Below are positions 52,644-63,420 of a stretch of 64,000 nt of DNA, piece by piece (position 1 is the stretch's first letter; each line of letters begins with the position of its first letter). The translations under genes and the position numbers were made by a program. Source of the stretch: Flavobacterium sp. H122 (lineage in GTDB: Bacteria; Bacteroidota; Bacteroidia; Flavobacteriales; Flavobacteriaceae); the NCBI RefSeq assembly GCF_004959765.1, contig NZ_SJZD01000001.1, positions 62,001 through 126,000 of the forward strand, given 5' to 3'. The notes under the pieces were generated by a model. That model made no database searches and was not told the origin of the DNA. It was given only the letters and a program-made list of their open reading frames with translations.

Positions 52644-53711
52644 ATGAAAAAATATAATCTTCTCGCTATCACTTCTTTACTGCTACTGGGAGCAAGCTGT
52701 GATGGTGGTAAAAAAAATTTATTTTCTTTTGATGAGTCTAAATTTAAAGCCATGTATCACACTGGTGACGAAATTTCATTAGAAATTACAAACAAAAACG
52801 AAAAGACAATAGACTCTGTTGCCTATTTTAATAACGAAAAAAGGATAGGTTCTGTAAAAGGAAATTCATCTTTAAATTATAAAATAGATGTTGAGAAATT
52901 AGGTTACCAAAATCTGAAAGCTGTAGTTTATTTTGAAGGAGAACAGCAGGAAACCACTTCAAGAATTGAATTAGTAGCTTCAGTGGAACCAAAATTGTTG
53001 ACTTATACAATAGTGGCGACTTATCCTCATGACATCAAAGCCTATACACAAGGATTAGAGTTTTTTAACGGCACTTTATTGGAAGGAACTGGAAATGGTG
53101 CAGGGAATTCAACTGGAGAACGCGGTATGTCAAGTTTACGTAAAACCGATTACAAAACCGGTAAAGTTTTGAAAAAAGTTGAACTTGGGGCTGATTATTT
53201 TGGTGAGGGTATTACAGTTTTAAATAACAAAGTTTACCAATTAACCTGGTTAAACAACGAAGGTTATGTGTATGATGCTAATACCTTCAAAAAAGAAAAA
53301 ACATTTAAATACATCAAAAAAATGGAAGGCTGGGGTCTGACTAATGACGGAAAAAATATTTACATGACTGACAGTTCAGAAAAAATCAGCATTATAAATC
53401 CTGAGAATTTCTCGGAAGTTGATCACATAAACGTTTATACCAATAGTACTAAAGTACCGGCAGTAAATGAATTGGAATGGGTTGACGGAAAAATTTACGG
53501 TAATATTTATCAAAAAGACGCAATTGCGGTAATAAATCCAAAAACAGGTGCTGTTGAAGCGGTTATTAATTTAAGTGATTTAAAAACAAAAATAACCCAG
53601 CATCCAGATGTTGATGTCCTTAACGGAATTGCTTACAATCCTGCAACCAAAACATTTTTTGTGACTGGTAAAAACTGGGATAAAATGTTTGAGATAAAAA
53701 TTAGTCAATAA
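52644..53711 (+). CDS. glutaminyl-peptide cyclotransferase (lipoprotein)
   Basis: 355 residues from the ATG at 52644, chosen because it begins a good lipoprotein signal (MKKYNLLAITSLLLLGASC, lipobox GASC); the longer frame from 52614 lacks it. An Ig-like strand domain (about 25-110) precedes a five-bladed beta-propeller with YPHDIKAYTQGLEF, LLEGTGNGAGNSTGERG and ELEWVDGKIYGNIY, the Glu-cyclase-2 family signature. Converts N-terminal Gln of peptides to pyroglutamate in the periplasm. Confidence 0.9.
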   Translation: MKKYNLLAITSLLLLGASCDGGKKNLFSFDESKFKAMYHTGDEISLEITNKNEKTIDSVAYFNNEKRIGSVKGNSSLNYKIDVEKLGYQNLKAVVYFEGEQQETTSRIELVASVEPKLLTYTIVATYPHDIKAYTQGLEFFNGTLLEGTGNGAGNSTGERGMSSLRKTDYKTGKVLKKVELGADYFGEGITVLNNKVYQLTWLNNEGYVYDANTFKKEKTFKYIKKMEGWGLTNDGKNIYMTDSSEKISIINPENFSEVDHINVYTNSTKVPAVNELEWVDGKIYGNIYQKDAIAVINPKTGAVEAVINLSDLKTKITQHPDVDVLNGIAYNPATKTFFVTGKNWDKMFEIKISQ

Positions 53712-53736
53712 TTTTATCACCTTCCAACCTTTTATA

Positions 53737-53775
53737 AAAAAATGGTCTCTATGTATATAAAGACCATTTTTTATT
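53737..53775 (+). terminator. terminator of the cyclotransferase gene
   Basis: AATGGTCT pairs with AGACCATT, flanked by A and T runs. Confidence 0.75.
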
Positions 53776-53785
53776 TATATAAGTT

Positions 53786-54502
53786 ATGAAAAAACTACAA
53801 TTATCGATACCGGAATCTTGTCACGAAAACTGGAATAAAATGACTCCTGTAGAAAAAGGAAGATTTTGTGATGCCTGCCAAAAGAAAGTTCATGATTTTA
53901 CAAAATCTACCGACAAAGAAATCATTAAAGCTTATGAAAGTGGCCAAAAACTTTGCGGACGATTTTTAAATACTCAACTGGATAGAGAATTAGTTATTCC
54001 TAAAGAGAAAAAATCAATTTGGTTAGCTACGGTATTTTTTGGTATAATTTCATTAACAAATAATAAAATGTTATCTCAGGAAAAACCAAAAACGGCACAA
54101 ACAGATGTAAAGGAAGAAATACAGGGAGAAATAGTATATATTCCTCACAATAATGAACAAAAAGAAATTTCTGGTATTGTTAAAGATACATTTGGAAAAA
54201 CACTTCCGGGTGTTTATATAATTATAAATGATTCAATTTTTAGAACCAAGACTGATTTAGGTGGAAAATTTTTAATAAAAGTAAAACAAGGAGATCAATT
54301 ACTTTTTGATTATGGTGGATTTGAAACTCAAAACCTGAAAATTTTAAATTTTAAAAATTTAGAAATTATACTTAAAAAAGAGAATCTAAATTGTGAAACA
54401 AAAGAGTTTACTTTAGGAGGAGCTGTTGCAACTGGTGTTAAAATAAAAAAAAGAAATTTCCTTGGAAGAACTTTCCAAAAAATAGGAAACTGGTTTAGAT
54501 AA
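53786..54502 (+). CDS. membrane-anchored carboxypeptidase-regulatory-like protein
   Basis: 238 residues. N-terminal zinc-like cluster (LSIPESCHENWNKM...GRFCDACQKKVHDFTKSTD, Cys12, Cys28, Cys31) typical of a Bacteroidota family, one membrane segment (WLATVFFGIISLT, about 74-86), then a CarboxypepD_reg-like beta domain (about 130-195: EISGIVKDTFGKTLPGVYIIINDS). Such proteins occur as accessory or scaffold parts of SusCD-type or envelope systems. Function unknown. Monocistronic. Confidence 0.75.
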   Translation: MKKLQLSIPESCHENWNKMTPVEKGRFCDACQKKVHDFTKSTDKEIIKAYESGQKLCGRFLNTQLDRELVIPKEKKSIWLATVFFGIISLTNNKMLSQEKPKTAQTDVKEEIQGEIVYIPHNNEQKEISGIVKDTFGKTLPGVYIIINDSIFRTKTDLGGKFLIKVKQGDQLLFDYGGFETQNLKILNFKNLEIILKKENLNCETKEFTLGGAVATGVKIKKRNFLGRTFQKIGNWFR

Positions 54503-54531
54503 AAAAGCGAAGTTAAAACTTCGCTTTTTTA
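54503..54531. terminator. bidirectional terminator
   Basis: AAAAAAGCGAAGT pairs with ACTTCGCTTTTTT around a short loop. Confidence 0.85.
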
Positions 54532-54546
54532 TCTAAATTGAACTGA

Positions 54547-55122
54547 TTATTTTCTTACCGGTTCGTATTTTAAAGATTTTTCATTGTAGCTATACTTAGT
54601 TGATACTGCTTTATTGCTTAAAGTAAAATCACCGTTGTCTAATAACTTAAACTCAAAACCTTCATTGCGTTTTTTGTAAACGGTTTGAGAGGCTGTTTTT
54701 AAACGGTCTAAAAACTCAGTTTCCGTAACATCAACTGCTTTATGGGTGTTTCCTACCAACAATGTTTTTGTAGAAGGATTCCAGATTTGATTTTCGGTTA
54801 CAGCAGCCACTTCTTTCTTAACATTTGTGTCTGTTTTTTGTGTTTCATTCCAGGTTACACAATAAAATGTATTTGTTTTGATTTTAACAGGCGTTATTTT
54901 AACATTAGCCGGAATAAAACCAGCTCTGTTTTTTGTCAACAACATGCTGTCTTTTACAACAACCAGATATAAATCTTTCTTTTTGTTAAAAACAACCGAA
55001 GCATCACCTGATTTTGCTAATGCCGCCGACACAGTTTTTACAGGTTTAACCTTTTTCTTTTTCTTTTGACCGTAAGAAAGACTGACAGTCAGAATCATTA
55101 ATAGCAATGCAATTTTTTTCAT
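54547..55122 (-). CDS. secreted hypothetical protein
   Basis: 191 residues from the start at 55122 (MKKIALLLMILTVSLSYGQ), with cleavage expected after YGQ; a longer frame to 55248 would place the signal internally and overlaps the mgsA gene. The mature protein starts with a Lys-rich stretch KKKKKVKPVK and is strand-rich, without a recognised domain. One Cys (FYCVTW). Probably periplasmic. Confidence 0.75.
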   Translation of the reverse strand: MKKIALLLMILTVSLSYGQKKKKKVKPVKTVSAALAKSGDASVVFNKKKDLYLVVVKDSMLLTKNRAGFIPANVKITPVKIKTNTFYCVTWNETQKTDTNVKKEVAAVTENQIWNPSTKTLLVGNTHKAVDVTETEFLDRLKTASQTVYKKRNEGFEFKLLDNGDFTLSNKAVSTKYSYNEKSLKYEPVRK

Positions 55123-55171
55123 AATTATGGTAGTTATTTGGGATGACAATATATTAAAAATATCATTTAAA

Positions 55172-55200
55172 AAACAAAAACCGCGCCATAAAGCGCGATT
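55172..55200 (-). terminator. terminator of mgsA
   Basis: On the minus strand a GCGC-rich hairpin (ATCGCGC/GGCGCGGT) followed by TTTTTG and more T. Confidence 0.7.
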
Positions 55201-55204
55201 TAAT

Positions 55205-55573
55205 TTATTCTGCAATTGCATTAAGCAAAAGCTGTGCAGTTGCTTCATTTGTTGCTAACGGTATATTGTGTACGTCGCATATTCTAATCAGCATGTTGAT
55301 ATCCGGTTCATGAGGATGACTGCTCATAGGATCTTTAAAAAATAAGACCATTTTGCACTTTCCTTCGGCAACTCGGGCTGCTATTTGAGCATCTCCGCCA
55401 AGTGGCCCGCTAAGCATTTTTTTTACTTTAATTCCAGCACCTTCTGCTTTGCTTCCGGTAGTTCCGGTTGCAATGATTTTGATATTTTCTTTATGTAAAA
55501 TATCCATATTTTTATTTAAAAACTGAACCATATCAGCCTTTTTGCCATCATGGGCTATTATTGCAATTTCCAT
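55205..55573 (-). CDS. mgsA: methylglyoxal synthase
   Basis: 122 residues. IAIIAHDGKKADMVQF (Asp8-type acid), IIATGTTGSKAEGAG phosphate-binding loop, LSGPLGGDAQIAARVAEGK with the catalytic Asp, DPMSSHPHEPDI and the C-terminal Leu-rich helix. Converts dihydroxyacetone phosphate to methylglyoxal, a bypass when sugar phosphates accumulate. One base separates it from the upstream kinase gene, so they form an operon. Confidence 0.95.
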   Translation of the reverse strand: MEIAIIAHDGKKADMVQFLNKNMDILHKENIKIIATGTTGSKAEGAGIKVKKMLSGPLGGDAQIAARVAEGKCKMVLFFKDPMSSHPHEPDINMLIRICDVHNIPLATNEATAQLLLNAIAE

Positions 55574-55574
55574 T

Positions 55575-56426
55575 TTATTTATTCAATATATGATATTCAA
55601 TTAAGCCATCAATTGGACGGCGCAATACATTTCCCAGCTGAATATCGTGCTTATCCAAAACACTTTTTAATTCATCTTTCAAATAGAAAGCGATTGATCC
55701 TATGAAATGTACCGGAACTTCTTTATAATTGTCAAATTGCTTGATATAGTTTTCCACAAATGCCTCCATTTCCTCAAAAATATACTGACGGCAAAATTCG
55801 GTGTCTTTGTGTTTGATTAAGAACTTTGCAAATGTAGCCAGATAAGCATTTGGATTAGGTTCTTTGTATAAATTATGCTTAACAGGATCAGGCTGTACAT
55901 TATACGTTGTTTCGAATTCTTGTGCCAATTCTTTTGGCATTTTATTGAAATAATAGCCCCTTAATAAATGTCTTCCAAAACGATTTCCTGAACAATCATC
56001 CATTGCGATATATCCTAGGGACTGTACTTTTTGATGCAACACCTGTCCGTCAAAATAACTGCAGTTTGACCCTGTTCCTAAAATACTGACGATTGCTTTT
56101 TCTCCTTTAGGCGTTGTGGCATACACTGCGGCGTAAGTATCTTCGTGAACGGTTACTTTTGCATTTTTAAAATATTCCTGAAACACTTCAGTTAAAAAGT
56201 TTTTCATTCTATCGGTGCCACAACCTGCTCCATAAAAAAACAAATGTGATACTTGTTCTTTATTGTGGGAAATATCAAATCGGTCTTCCAACCTGATTAT
56301 AATTTCGTCTTTTGATAAAACTTCTGGGTTTAATCCTAATGATTGTGTGGTGAACAATACTTTTCCGGCATCGTCTATGGAAATCCAATCGGCTTTTGTA
56401 GAACCGCTATCTACTAGTAATTTCAT
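55575..56426 (-). CDS. N-acetylglucosamine kinase-like BadF/BadG-family ATPase
   Basis: 283 residues, actin-like ATPase fold. DSGSTKADWISID (6-18) is the phosphate-1 motif, GKAIVSILGTGSNCSYF the phosphate-2 loop, GNRFGRHLLRGYYF and VHFIGSIAFYLKDEL the adenosine end. Resembles eukaryotic N-acetylglucosamine kinase in this size class. First gene of a unit with mgsA. Four copies of an 8-bp repeat lie directly before its start codon. Confidence 0.87.
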   Translation of the reverse strand: MKLLVDSGSTKADWISIDDAGKVLFTTQSLGLNPEVLSKDEIIIRLEDRFDISHNKEQVSHLFFYGAGCGTDRMKNFLTEVFQEYFKNAKVTVHEDTYAAVYATTPKGEKAIVSILGTGSNCSYFDGQVLHQKVQSLGYIAMDDCSGNRFGRHLLRGYYFNKMPKELAQEFETTYNVQPDPVKHNLYKEPNPNAYLATFAKFLIKHKDTEFCRQYIFEEMEAFVENYIKQFDNYKEVPVHFIGSIAFYLKDELKSVLDKHDIQLGNVLRRPIDGLIEYHILNK

Positions 56427-56428
56427 TT

Positions 56429-56460
56429 AGATTTTTAGATTTTTAGATTTTTAGATTTTA
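56429..56460. repeat. four tandem 8-bp repeats next to a start codon
   Basis: Units AGATTTTT at 56429, 56437, 56445 and AGATTTTA at 56453 (plus strand), ending 2 bases before the kinase ATG. The array occupies the ribosome-binding region. Confidence 0.7.
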
Positions 56461-56504
56461 GACGATAATCATAAAACCTAAAAAGGATTTTTAACATAAA
56501 AAAA

Positions 56505-56530
56505 ATCCCGCTAATGTAAATTAACGGGAT
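56505..56530 (-). terminator. terminator of gapA
   Basis: On the minus strand ATCCCGTTAAT pairs with ATTAGCGGGAT (one G-U) and is followed by T. Confidence 0.8.
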
Positions 56531-56544
56531 GCTAAATATAGCAA

Positions 56545-57653
<1,109 letters not shown>

Positions 57654-57657
57654 TGCG

Positions 57658-58644
57658 TTACGTAGACATTATATCTGATACCCGTAGTAATTCTTCGTCT
57701 ATTTTTGAGCTTCCTTTTATAGCTTGTTCTAAAGGAGTCAATGATACTTTATCCTGGTACAAACCTACCATGAAGTTAGATTTACCTTCCAATAATGACT
57801 CAACTGCTCTGACTCCTAAACGTGATGCCAACACTCTATCAAAACATGAAGGTGAACCGCCGCGCTGCATGTGTCCTAAAACAGAAACACGTACATCATA
57901 TTCTGGCAAATTTTCTTCTACATATTCTTTGAGTTCGAATACGTTTTTGCCTATTTTATCTCCTTCAGAAACTACTACAATACTTGATGATTTACCCGAA
58001 GCTTTGCTTTTTTGCAATGATTCCAAAAGGCGTTCCAGACCTAAGTCTTCTTCAGGAATAAGGATTTCCTCTGCTCCTGCACCAATACCTGCGTTCAGGG
58101 CAATATGTCCGGCATCACGTCCCATTACCTCCACAAAAAACAAGCGGTTGTGTGAACTGGCGGTGTCACGGATTTTATCAATAGCTTCTACAACAGTATT
58201 CAAAGCGGTATCGTAACCTAAAGTATGGCTGGTGCCGAAGATGTCATTGTCAATAGTTCCCGGGATTCCCATTACCGGATATCCAAATTCATTATTGAAT
58301 ATTTCAGCTCCGGTAAATGTACCGTCACCGCCAATAACTACTAAGGCATCAATACCAGCACTTACAAGATTTTCATGGGCCTTTTTACGTCCTTCCGGAG
58401 TTCTGAAATCCATTGAACGTGCCGACTTTAAAATTGTTCCTCCTTTGTTTACTATATTGTTTACGGAGCGAGGTCCCATTTCTTTAAAATCACCTTCAAT
58501 CATTCCCTGATAACCCCTGTAGATTCCTATACATTCCACATTATGATAAGCACATGTACGGACAACTGACCGAATGGCTGCATTCATTCCAGGGGAATCA
58601 CCACCTGAGGTTAAAACCCCTATTTTTTTAATGTTTACTGACAT
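57658..58644 (-). CDS. pfkA: ATP-dependent 6-phosphofructokinase
   Basis: 328 residues, bacterial PFK-A. GVLTSGGDSPGMNAAIR (10-26), GGDGTFTGA (about 107-115, ATP), PGTIDNDIFGT with the catalytic Asp, MGRDAGHIAL, and LGHMQRGGSPSCFDRVLASRLG. Commits fructose 6-phosphate to glycolysis. Upstream of gapA on the same strand. Confidence 0.96.
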   Translation of the reverse strand: MSVNIKKIGVLTSGGDSPGMNAAIRSVVRTCAYHNVECIGIYRGYQGMIEGDFKEMGPRSVNNIVNKGGTILKSARSMDFRTPEGRKKAHENLVSAGIDALVVIGGDGTFTGAEIFNNEFGYPVMGIPGTIDNDIFGTSHTLGYDTALNTVVEAIDKIRDTASSHNRLFFVEVMGRDAGHIALNAGIGAGAEEILIPEEDLGLERLLESLQKSKASGKSSSIVVVSEGDKIGKNVFELKEYVEENLPEYDVRVSVLGHMQRGGSPSCFDRVLASRLGVRAVESLLEGKSNFMVGLYQDKVSLTPLEQAIKGSSKIDEELLRVSDIMST

Positions 58645-58770
58645 TACAATATGTTTGATATCGTAAAGTTAGCAAAGAAAATTAGTAATAAATCAGTTAA
58701 ATGTTAAAAAACCGAGGTTACGAAAATTTTCAAACGTTTTCGTTAATAAGTTTTTAAAAAATGAAGTAAA

Positions 58771-61700
58771 TTAGTTTAAATCAGGGACTTTTTCTTCTTC
58801 CTCTTTTGGTTTTTCAGAAGATTTTTTCTGGCGTTGTTCCGTAAACTGGATGAACTCAGGAGATAAATCGGAGTCAGGAGTGTGATCATCTTTTTTATCT
58901 TGCTGATTTTGCTTTTTGGCTTTTTTTGAATTAAATACTTTATACATTAATTCTTTAAAAGTATTAAAATCAACTTCATAAGAAACCCCTATTCCTTGTG
59001 TATAACCTATACCACCTTCTCCTAAATAATTAATATCATTTTCACGGTTAAATACACGGGCTTTCAAAGTACCGTCTTCATTTAAACGAAGTTGCACTTC
59101 CACATCTCCAACCACTACTGATTCATTTAAACCTCCAACAGGCACCCCTAATTTTCCATTGACAGTAATTTTATCATTAATTTGAGTTGATAAAGTAAAG
59201 CCTACCCTCCCCCCCGTTACATTTTGAGGATTGGTTCTATCACTTTGCACATAATTTAATCCAATCTTAAATCGGTCATCATTTGCAAAAATATCTTCAA
59301 ACAAACTATTAGCTCTTTCCAACAAGTTACCGGTAATGGCATTTTCAGCCACACCTTTATCTGATAAGAAACTTCCAGAAGAAAGCAAATAAATTGCCTG
59401 TGTTTGTCGAGTATCAGCGTCACTCAGTTTATAATCCAATTCTGAACGGAGTACAGAACTCACTGTTGGAAAATTAATAGAAATATCAGGTGTTGGATTT
59501 GTTAACTTATCTGTCAGTTTAATCACTACTTCTGTAGGTATTTTTTTATTAAAGTTTGGATTATCCAACAATACAGAAGGATTTGCTTCAGTTTTATAGA
59601 TTGCTTCCATATTCAAGGTTGCATTAAGCGGGTCTCCATCCCATGAGATATACCCTCCTTTTTTTACATTGAATTTTTTATCAATTATACCTCCGTATTT
59701 GAAATTATAAACACCTTCGTAAACCTGAAAGTCTCCCCACATATTGAATTTTCCAAGCGTATTGATTTCCATTAACAAGGAACCGTTGCCTCGTCCTTTT
59801 AAACCATGTCCATTACTCTTATTAATGATAACTTCAATTTCAGCAACAGGAGTAATATTAAGTTCAAAGTTTAGTTCCAATCCGTTATAACTCCTCAATT
59901 CTTTAACGTTCTTATTTTGAGTCACTTTAGAATTTGTAAACTTTATATAGTCCTTTTCAGAAGTTGCTTCCTCATCACTAATTGGTATTTTTATTGAAGT
60001 TCCTTCGGCAGATGTTGCATTTACATTTATAACCAATCCATTTGTTGGGCCTTCAATTGTTGCGCTACCATTAATAAATGCTTTGCCATAATATAAAGCA
60101 TCATCTCTGTCTTTAGTATCTAAAACGAGTATTTTGTCAGAATTAATATCAAAATTCAAATACCAGTCAGCCAGCTTGTTATGCTTAACAACACCGCTCA
60201 TTTTCCCCGTTGTATTAAATTTTGAATCTATCAAACCGATATTTCTAAAAGAAAATTGATTTTCAGTAACATCAACCACCGAATTATTTGCAAAATTGTA
60301 ATCTGTATTCAAATAAGGTATTTTAATTCCTGCCTTACTTAAATACAATCGGCCATTAATATCAGGGTCATCAATATCTCCTTCAATTTTTGCCGTACCG
60401 GAAGCTAATCCTCTGATATTTGTTATGACCTCTCCGCCCATTGGGGTAAAGAAAGACAAATCAAATTCATCGAGTCTCAAGTCTAAATCGAGTAACGTCT
60501 TTTTCCCTTCAATGGATACATTTCCATTTGCTGAAAATGACTCCAAATCTTTATTTTTAAGTACAGAATTGACTTTGAAATTTTTAAAAAGATCATCCCC
60601 TTTTACATTGACATCTAATTTACCGAGTACCAAATCATTTATACTCAAATCATCAATTGTCAATTCCGACGAGGGTTCATAAACTGAATTTCGTTGCTTA
60701 AAATCAACTAATCCATTTACTTTTCCTTTAAATCGCAGACTATCTACAGATGGTGTAATTTTATCAAGCTGAACATCTTTGAAGGATAATTGTAAGTCTT
60801 TATAGGTAGAATCACGAAGCATTCCGGCAAGTTCCATGACCTGATCATCGTGAGTCATAGAGATTTTTTCAATAGAAAAGTCGGTAAGCTTCTTATTAAA
60901 GACTATTTTGTTGTCTTTTGATTCATTTTCATTCAAGTACCATAAATAGTCTTTAAAATTAACCTCAGACTTTTTAATACCTACTACACTTTTATTATCC
61001 TTATCAATAGTATGATACAAGTTCAAGTTATAGAAATCTTTTCCTTTTTTTCCTCCTTTAAATTCTGTTCTAAAAAACAAAGTATCGTTTGCTGTAACAT
61101 TAATCAAGCTCATATCAGAAACTTTATAGTACTTTGTTTTGATACTATCCATTACGATATAAGCGTTATATAAAGGATTTTTATTATCAATTTCTACATT
61201 AATATTATCAATTACATTGTCATATGCTTTGATATTAGGTGATTTAAAATTTAAACGAAACAATCCATCGTTTGAATCTATTTCCCCTTTCATAAAGGTA
61301 TTTTCTCCTAATGAAATTTCAGGATAAAACACTTCCACCAACTTACTGTACACATTAAAGTCAAACTTCATAAATTGACCTTTACTTACTTTGTTTGGTG
61401 AATAGTTTGCATATAAGCTACCTAATGAATTTTCAATCAAATCAGGTAATTCTTTAAAGCTGAATTTTCCAACTATCTGCCCTTCAATAATATCAGGTGA
61501 ATTTACTGTTATGGTACGCACACGATTTTCATCAAAGGATGATTTAACCATAAAATCATCAAAGAAATAGGTGTCTTTACTGTTCTCGTAAGATGTCTTA
61601 TTTATATAAACATCACCATATAAATTATCAATACTGTTTCCTTTTAAATCCATTATAACATCACCTCTAAATACAGAAGTTTCATCAGCGGTATAAAGAT

Positions 61701-63315
61701 TTAATCGTTTTAGATTTGCGTATTCAACTTTTGCGTGGAAGTTATATTTATTTTCTTTTTTGCTTAAATCCAAAAATCCATCAAAATCCATGATTAAATT
61801 TGGATCATTAGCATTGATATTGCCTTGAAAAACCAATTTATTCATGGTTCCGTCAACCTCAATATTTTTATAGTTGTATTTATTATAATAAACACTGCCA
61901 ACTTTCCCTTTGATTTTTGTATTCAGGTATTTTTCTTTAAAACCACGTCCGTCTACATCAAAATCCAAATTAACAACTCCTAAATCATTACGATTTAAAA
62001 ATTTACCTAAATTAAAATTATTCAGTTTCACATTACCTTTATAGATGGCATTATCTATATTGTTAATGTTTGACATTGCTAGTTTCGACTTAACATTTCC
62101 AAGGATTGTATTTATATCGACATCAGCTTTTACATTTCTTAAATCAACTTCCGCTTCACCTGAAGCGGTAAATCGACCCAATTTTTTAAAGTTGGTTGGA
62201 AGGTTTTTTTCAAGAATATTTGGTAAAATCTTAACTAAATTATCATAGGTTGAAGTAACTTTAGAAAACTTCCCTTTTATGTAATACGAATTCTTTTGCT
62301 TTGAGAATAAATTTTTAAATCTGAAATCACCTCTAATTTCAGAACCTCTTTCATCAATCAGAACGAGTTTTTTAGTATTGAAATCATTTAAAGCTCCTAA
62401 TAACCTACCTTTTATATCAAATTGCTGATTTTTACCAAACTCTCCATAATATTTATTCATATCATTAGAAGAAATCAAACCTTTTCCAATACGAACGTCA
62501 AAAATTACTTTGTTATTAAAATCAGAAAAATCCTTACGGTTATAACGCAGTTCTATATCGCCTGATAAATTAGATTCTGGAGTTTTTAAATCTAAATTGG
62601 CTAAATGAATATTTTTCTTAGTATATGTAAAATCAGAAGCCAAATCATCAACTACCAGTCCCCTATTATCAATAAAAGACATTTCTTTTATTTTAGTGGT
62701 AACATCAGGACCTAAAATTTTTAAATCAGAGGCTTCAGCATTTAATCTTTTAGCACCAAAAACAAGAGGCTCTCTAGCATTATGATCAATGAAAGAAAAT
62801 TCACTATTCATTATATGAGCTTCTTTTATAGTCATTAAAAATTTCTTTTTTGACTTTGACGGTTTCCCATCATCAAAAAGAGCAATGAACTTATCAAGAT
62901 TAGTATCTTTTTCCCCTTTATAATTTATAACTTTGAACCTTAAACCATCGAGACGCACTTCTCCAAAATGCAAATCACCATCAATCATTTTTTTATAATC
63001 GAGAATATTGGTTTTTAAAACATTGATGTTAAATAGTGTGTCTTTTTTATAATCTCTAACTAAAACTTTTTTAAGTTTTACACCACCAAAAATGGTAAAA
63101 CTAGCTTCCTGGACCGTTATATCGGTTCCAAATTCTTTATTCAGCTGTTCTGTGGCATATTGGCCTAAACGGGTTTGAACCGAAGGCATATTGAGAGCAA
63201 TGCCAATTAAAAGCAACAACAAGACAAGGACAAGAATGAAATACATCTTGAATTTTAAAATCCTCACCCAAAGACTTTTTTTCTTGCCTTTTTTTTCTTC
63301 TAATTGCTCTTCCAA
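58771..63315 (-). CDS. tamB: TamB-like translocation and assembly module / AsmA-like protein
   Basis: 1514 residues. A charged cytoplasmic start, one membrane segment (about 24-44), AsmA-like N-terminal region with LGQYATEQLNKEFGTDITVQEASFTIFGGVKLK, a very long regular beta-rich middle, and a C-terminal DUF490/TamB domain (about 1150-1430: INGSATIEGPTNGLVINVNATSAEG...LYLLSSGSFLS). TamB spans the periplasm with TamA and moves lipids or outer-membrane proteins. The C-terminal tail is Lys- and Glu-rich. Divergent from tsaD with a 105-base gap. Confidence 0.9.
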   Translation of the reverse strand: MEEQLEEKKGKKKSLWVRILKFKMYFILVLVLLLLLIGIALNMPSVQTRLGQYATEQLNKEFGTDITVQEASFTIFGGVKLKKVLVRDYKKDTLFNINVLKTNILDYKKMIDGDLHFGEVRLDGLRFKVINYKGEKDTNLDKFIALFDDGKPSKSKKKFLMTIKEAHIMNSEFSFIDHNAREPLVFGAKRLNAEASDLKILGPDVTTKIKEMSFIDNRGLVVDDLASDFTYTKKNIHLANLDLKTPESNLSGDIELRYNRKDFSDFNNKVIFDVRIGKGLISSNDMNKYYGEFGKNQQFDIKGRLLGALNDFNTKKLVLIDERGSEIRGDFRFKNLFSKQKNSYYIKGKFSKVTSTYDNLVKILPNILEKNLPTNFKKLGRFTASGEAEVDLRNVKADVDINTILGNVKSKLAMSNINNIDNAIYKGNVKLNNFNLGKFLNRNDLGVVNLDFDVDGRGFKEKYLNTKIKGKVGSVYYNKYNYKNIEVDGTMNKLVFQGNINANDPNLIMDFDGFLDLSKKENKYNFHAKVEYANLKRLNLYTADETSVFRGDVIMDLKGNSIDNLYGDVYINKTSYENSKDTYFFDDFMVKSSFDENRVRTITVNSPDIIEGQIVGKFSFKELPDLIENSLGSLYANYSPNKVSKGQFMKFDFNVYSKLVEVFYPEISLGENTFMKGEIDSNDGLFRLNFKSPNIKAYDNVIDNINVEIDNKNPLYNAYIVMDSIKTKYYKVSDMSLINVTANDTLFFRTEFKGGKKGKDFYNLNLYHTIDKDNKSVVGIKKSEVNFKDYLWYLNENESKDNKIVFNKKLTDFSIEKISMTHDDQVMELAGMLRDSTYKDLQLSFKDVQLDKITPSVDSLRFKGKVNGLVDFKQRNSVYEPSSELTIDDLSINDLVLGKLDVNVKGDDLFKNFKVNSVLKNKDLESFSANGNVSIEGKKTLLDLDLRLDEFDLSFFTPMGGEVITNIRGLASGTAKIEGDIDDPDINGRLYLSKAGIKIPYLNTDYNFANNSVVDVTENQFSFRNIGLIDSKFNTTGKMSGVVKHNKLADWYLNFDINSDKILVLDTKDRDDALYYGKAFINGSATIEGPTNGLVINVNATSAEGTSIKIPISDEEATSEKDYIKFTNSKVTQNKNVKELRSYNGLELNFELNITPVAEIEVIINKSNGHGLKGRGNGSLLMEINTLGKFNMWGDFQVYEGVYNFKYGGIIDKKFNVKKGGYISWDGDPLNATLNMEAIYKTEANPSVLLDNPNFNKKIPTEVVIKLTDKLTNPTPDISINFPTVSSVLRSELDYKLSDADTRQTQAIYLLSSGSFLSDKGVAENAITGNLLERANSLFEDIFANDDRFKIGLNYVQSDRTNPQNVTGGRVGFTLSTQINDKITVNGKLGVPVGGLNESVVVGDVEVQLRLNEDGTLKARVFNRENDINYLGEGGIGYTQGIGVSYEVDFNTFKELMYKVFNSKKAKKQNQQDKKDDHTPDSDLSPEFIQFTEQRQKKSSEKPKEEEEKVPDLN

Positions 63316-63344
63316 AGGGGTTCTTTTTATGACCTAAATTTTAG

Positions 63345-63352
63345 TAACTTTG
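63345..63352 (+). promoter_or_regulatory. candidate -7 element for tsaD
   Basis: TAACTTTG matches TAnnTTTG, 69 bases before the start. Confidence 0.4.
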
Positions 63353-63420
63353 TCATCGGTTGTAAAAATAGGCTTTTCATCTGTTTTATACAACTTATCA
63401 CACAAATTCCATGCCTTAAA

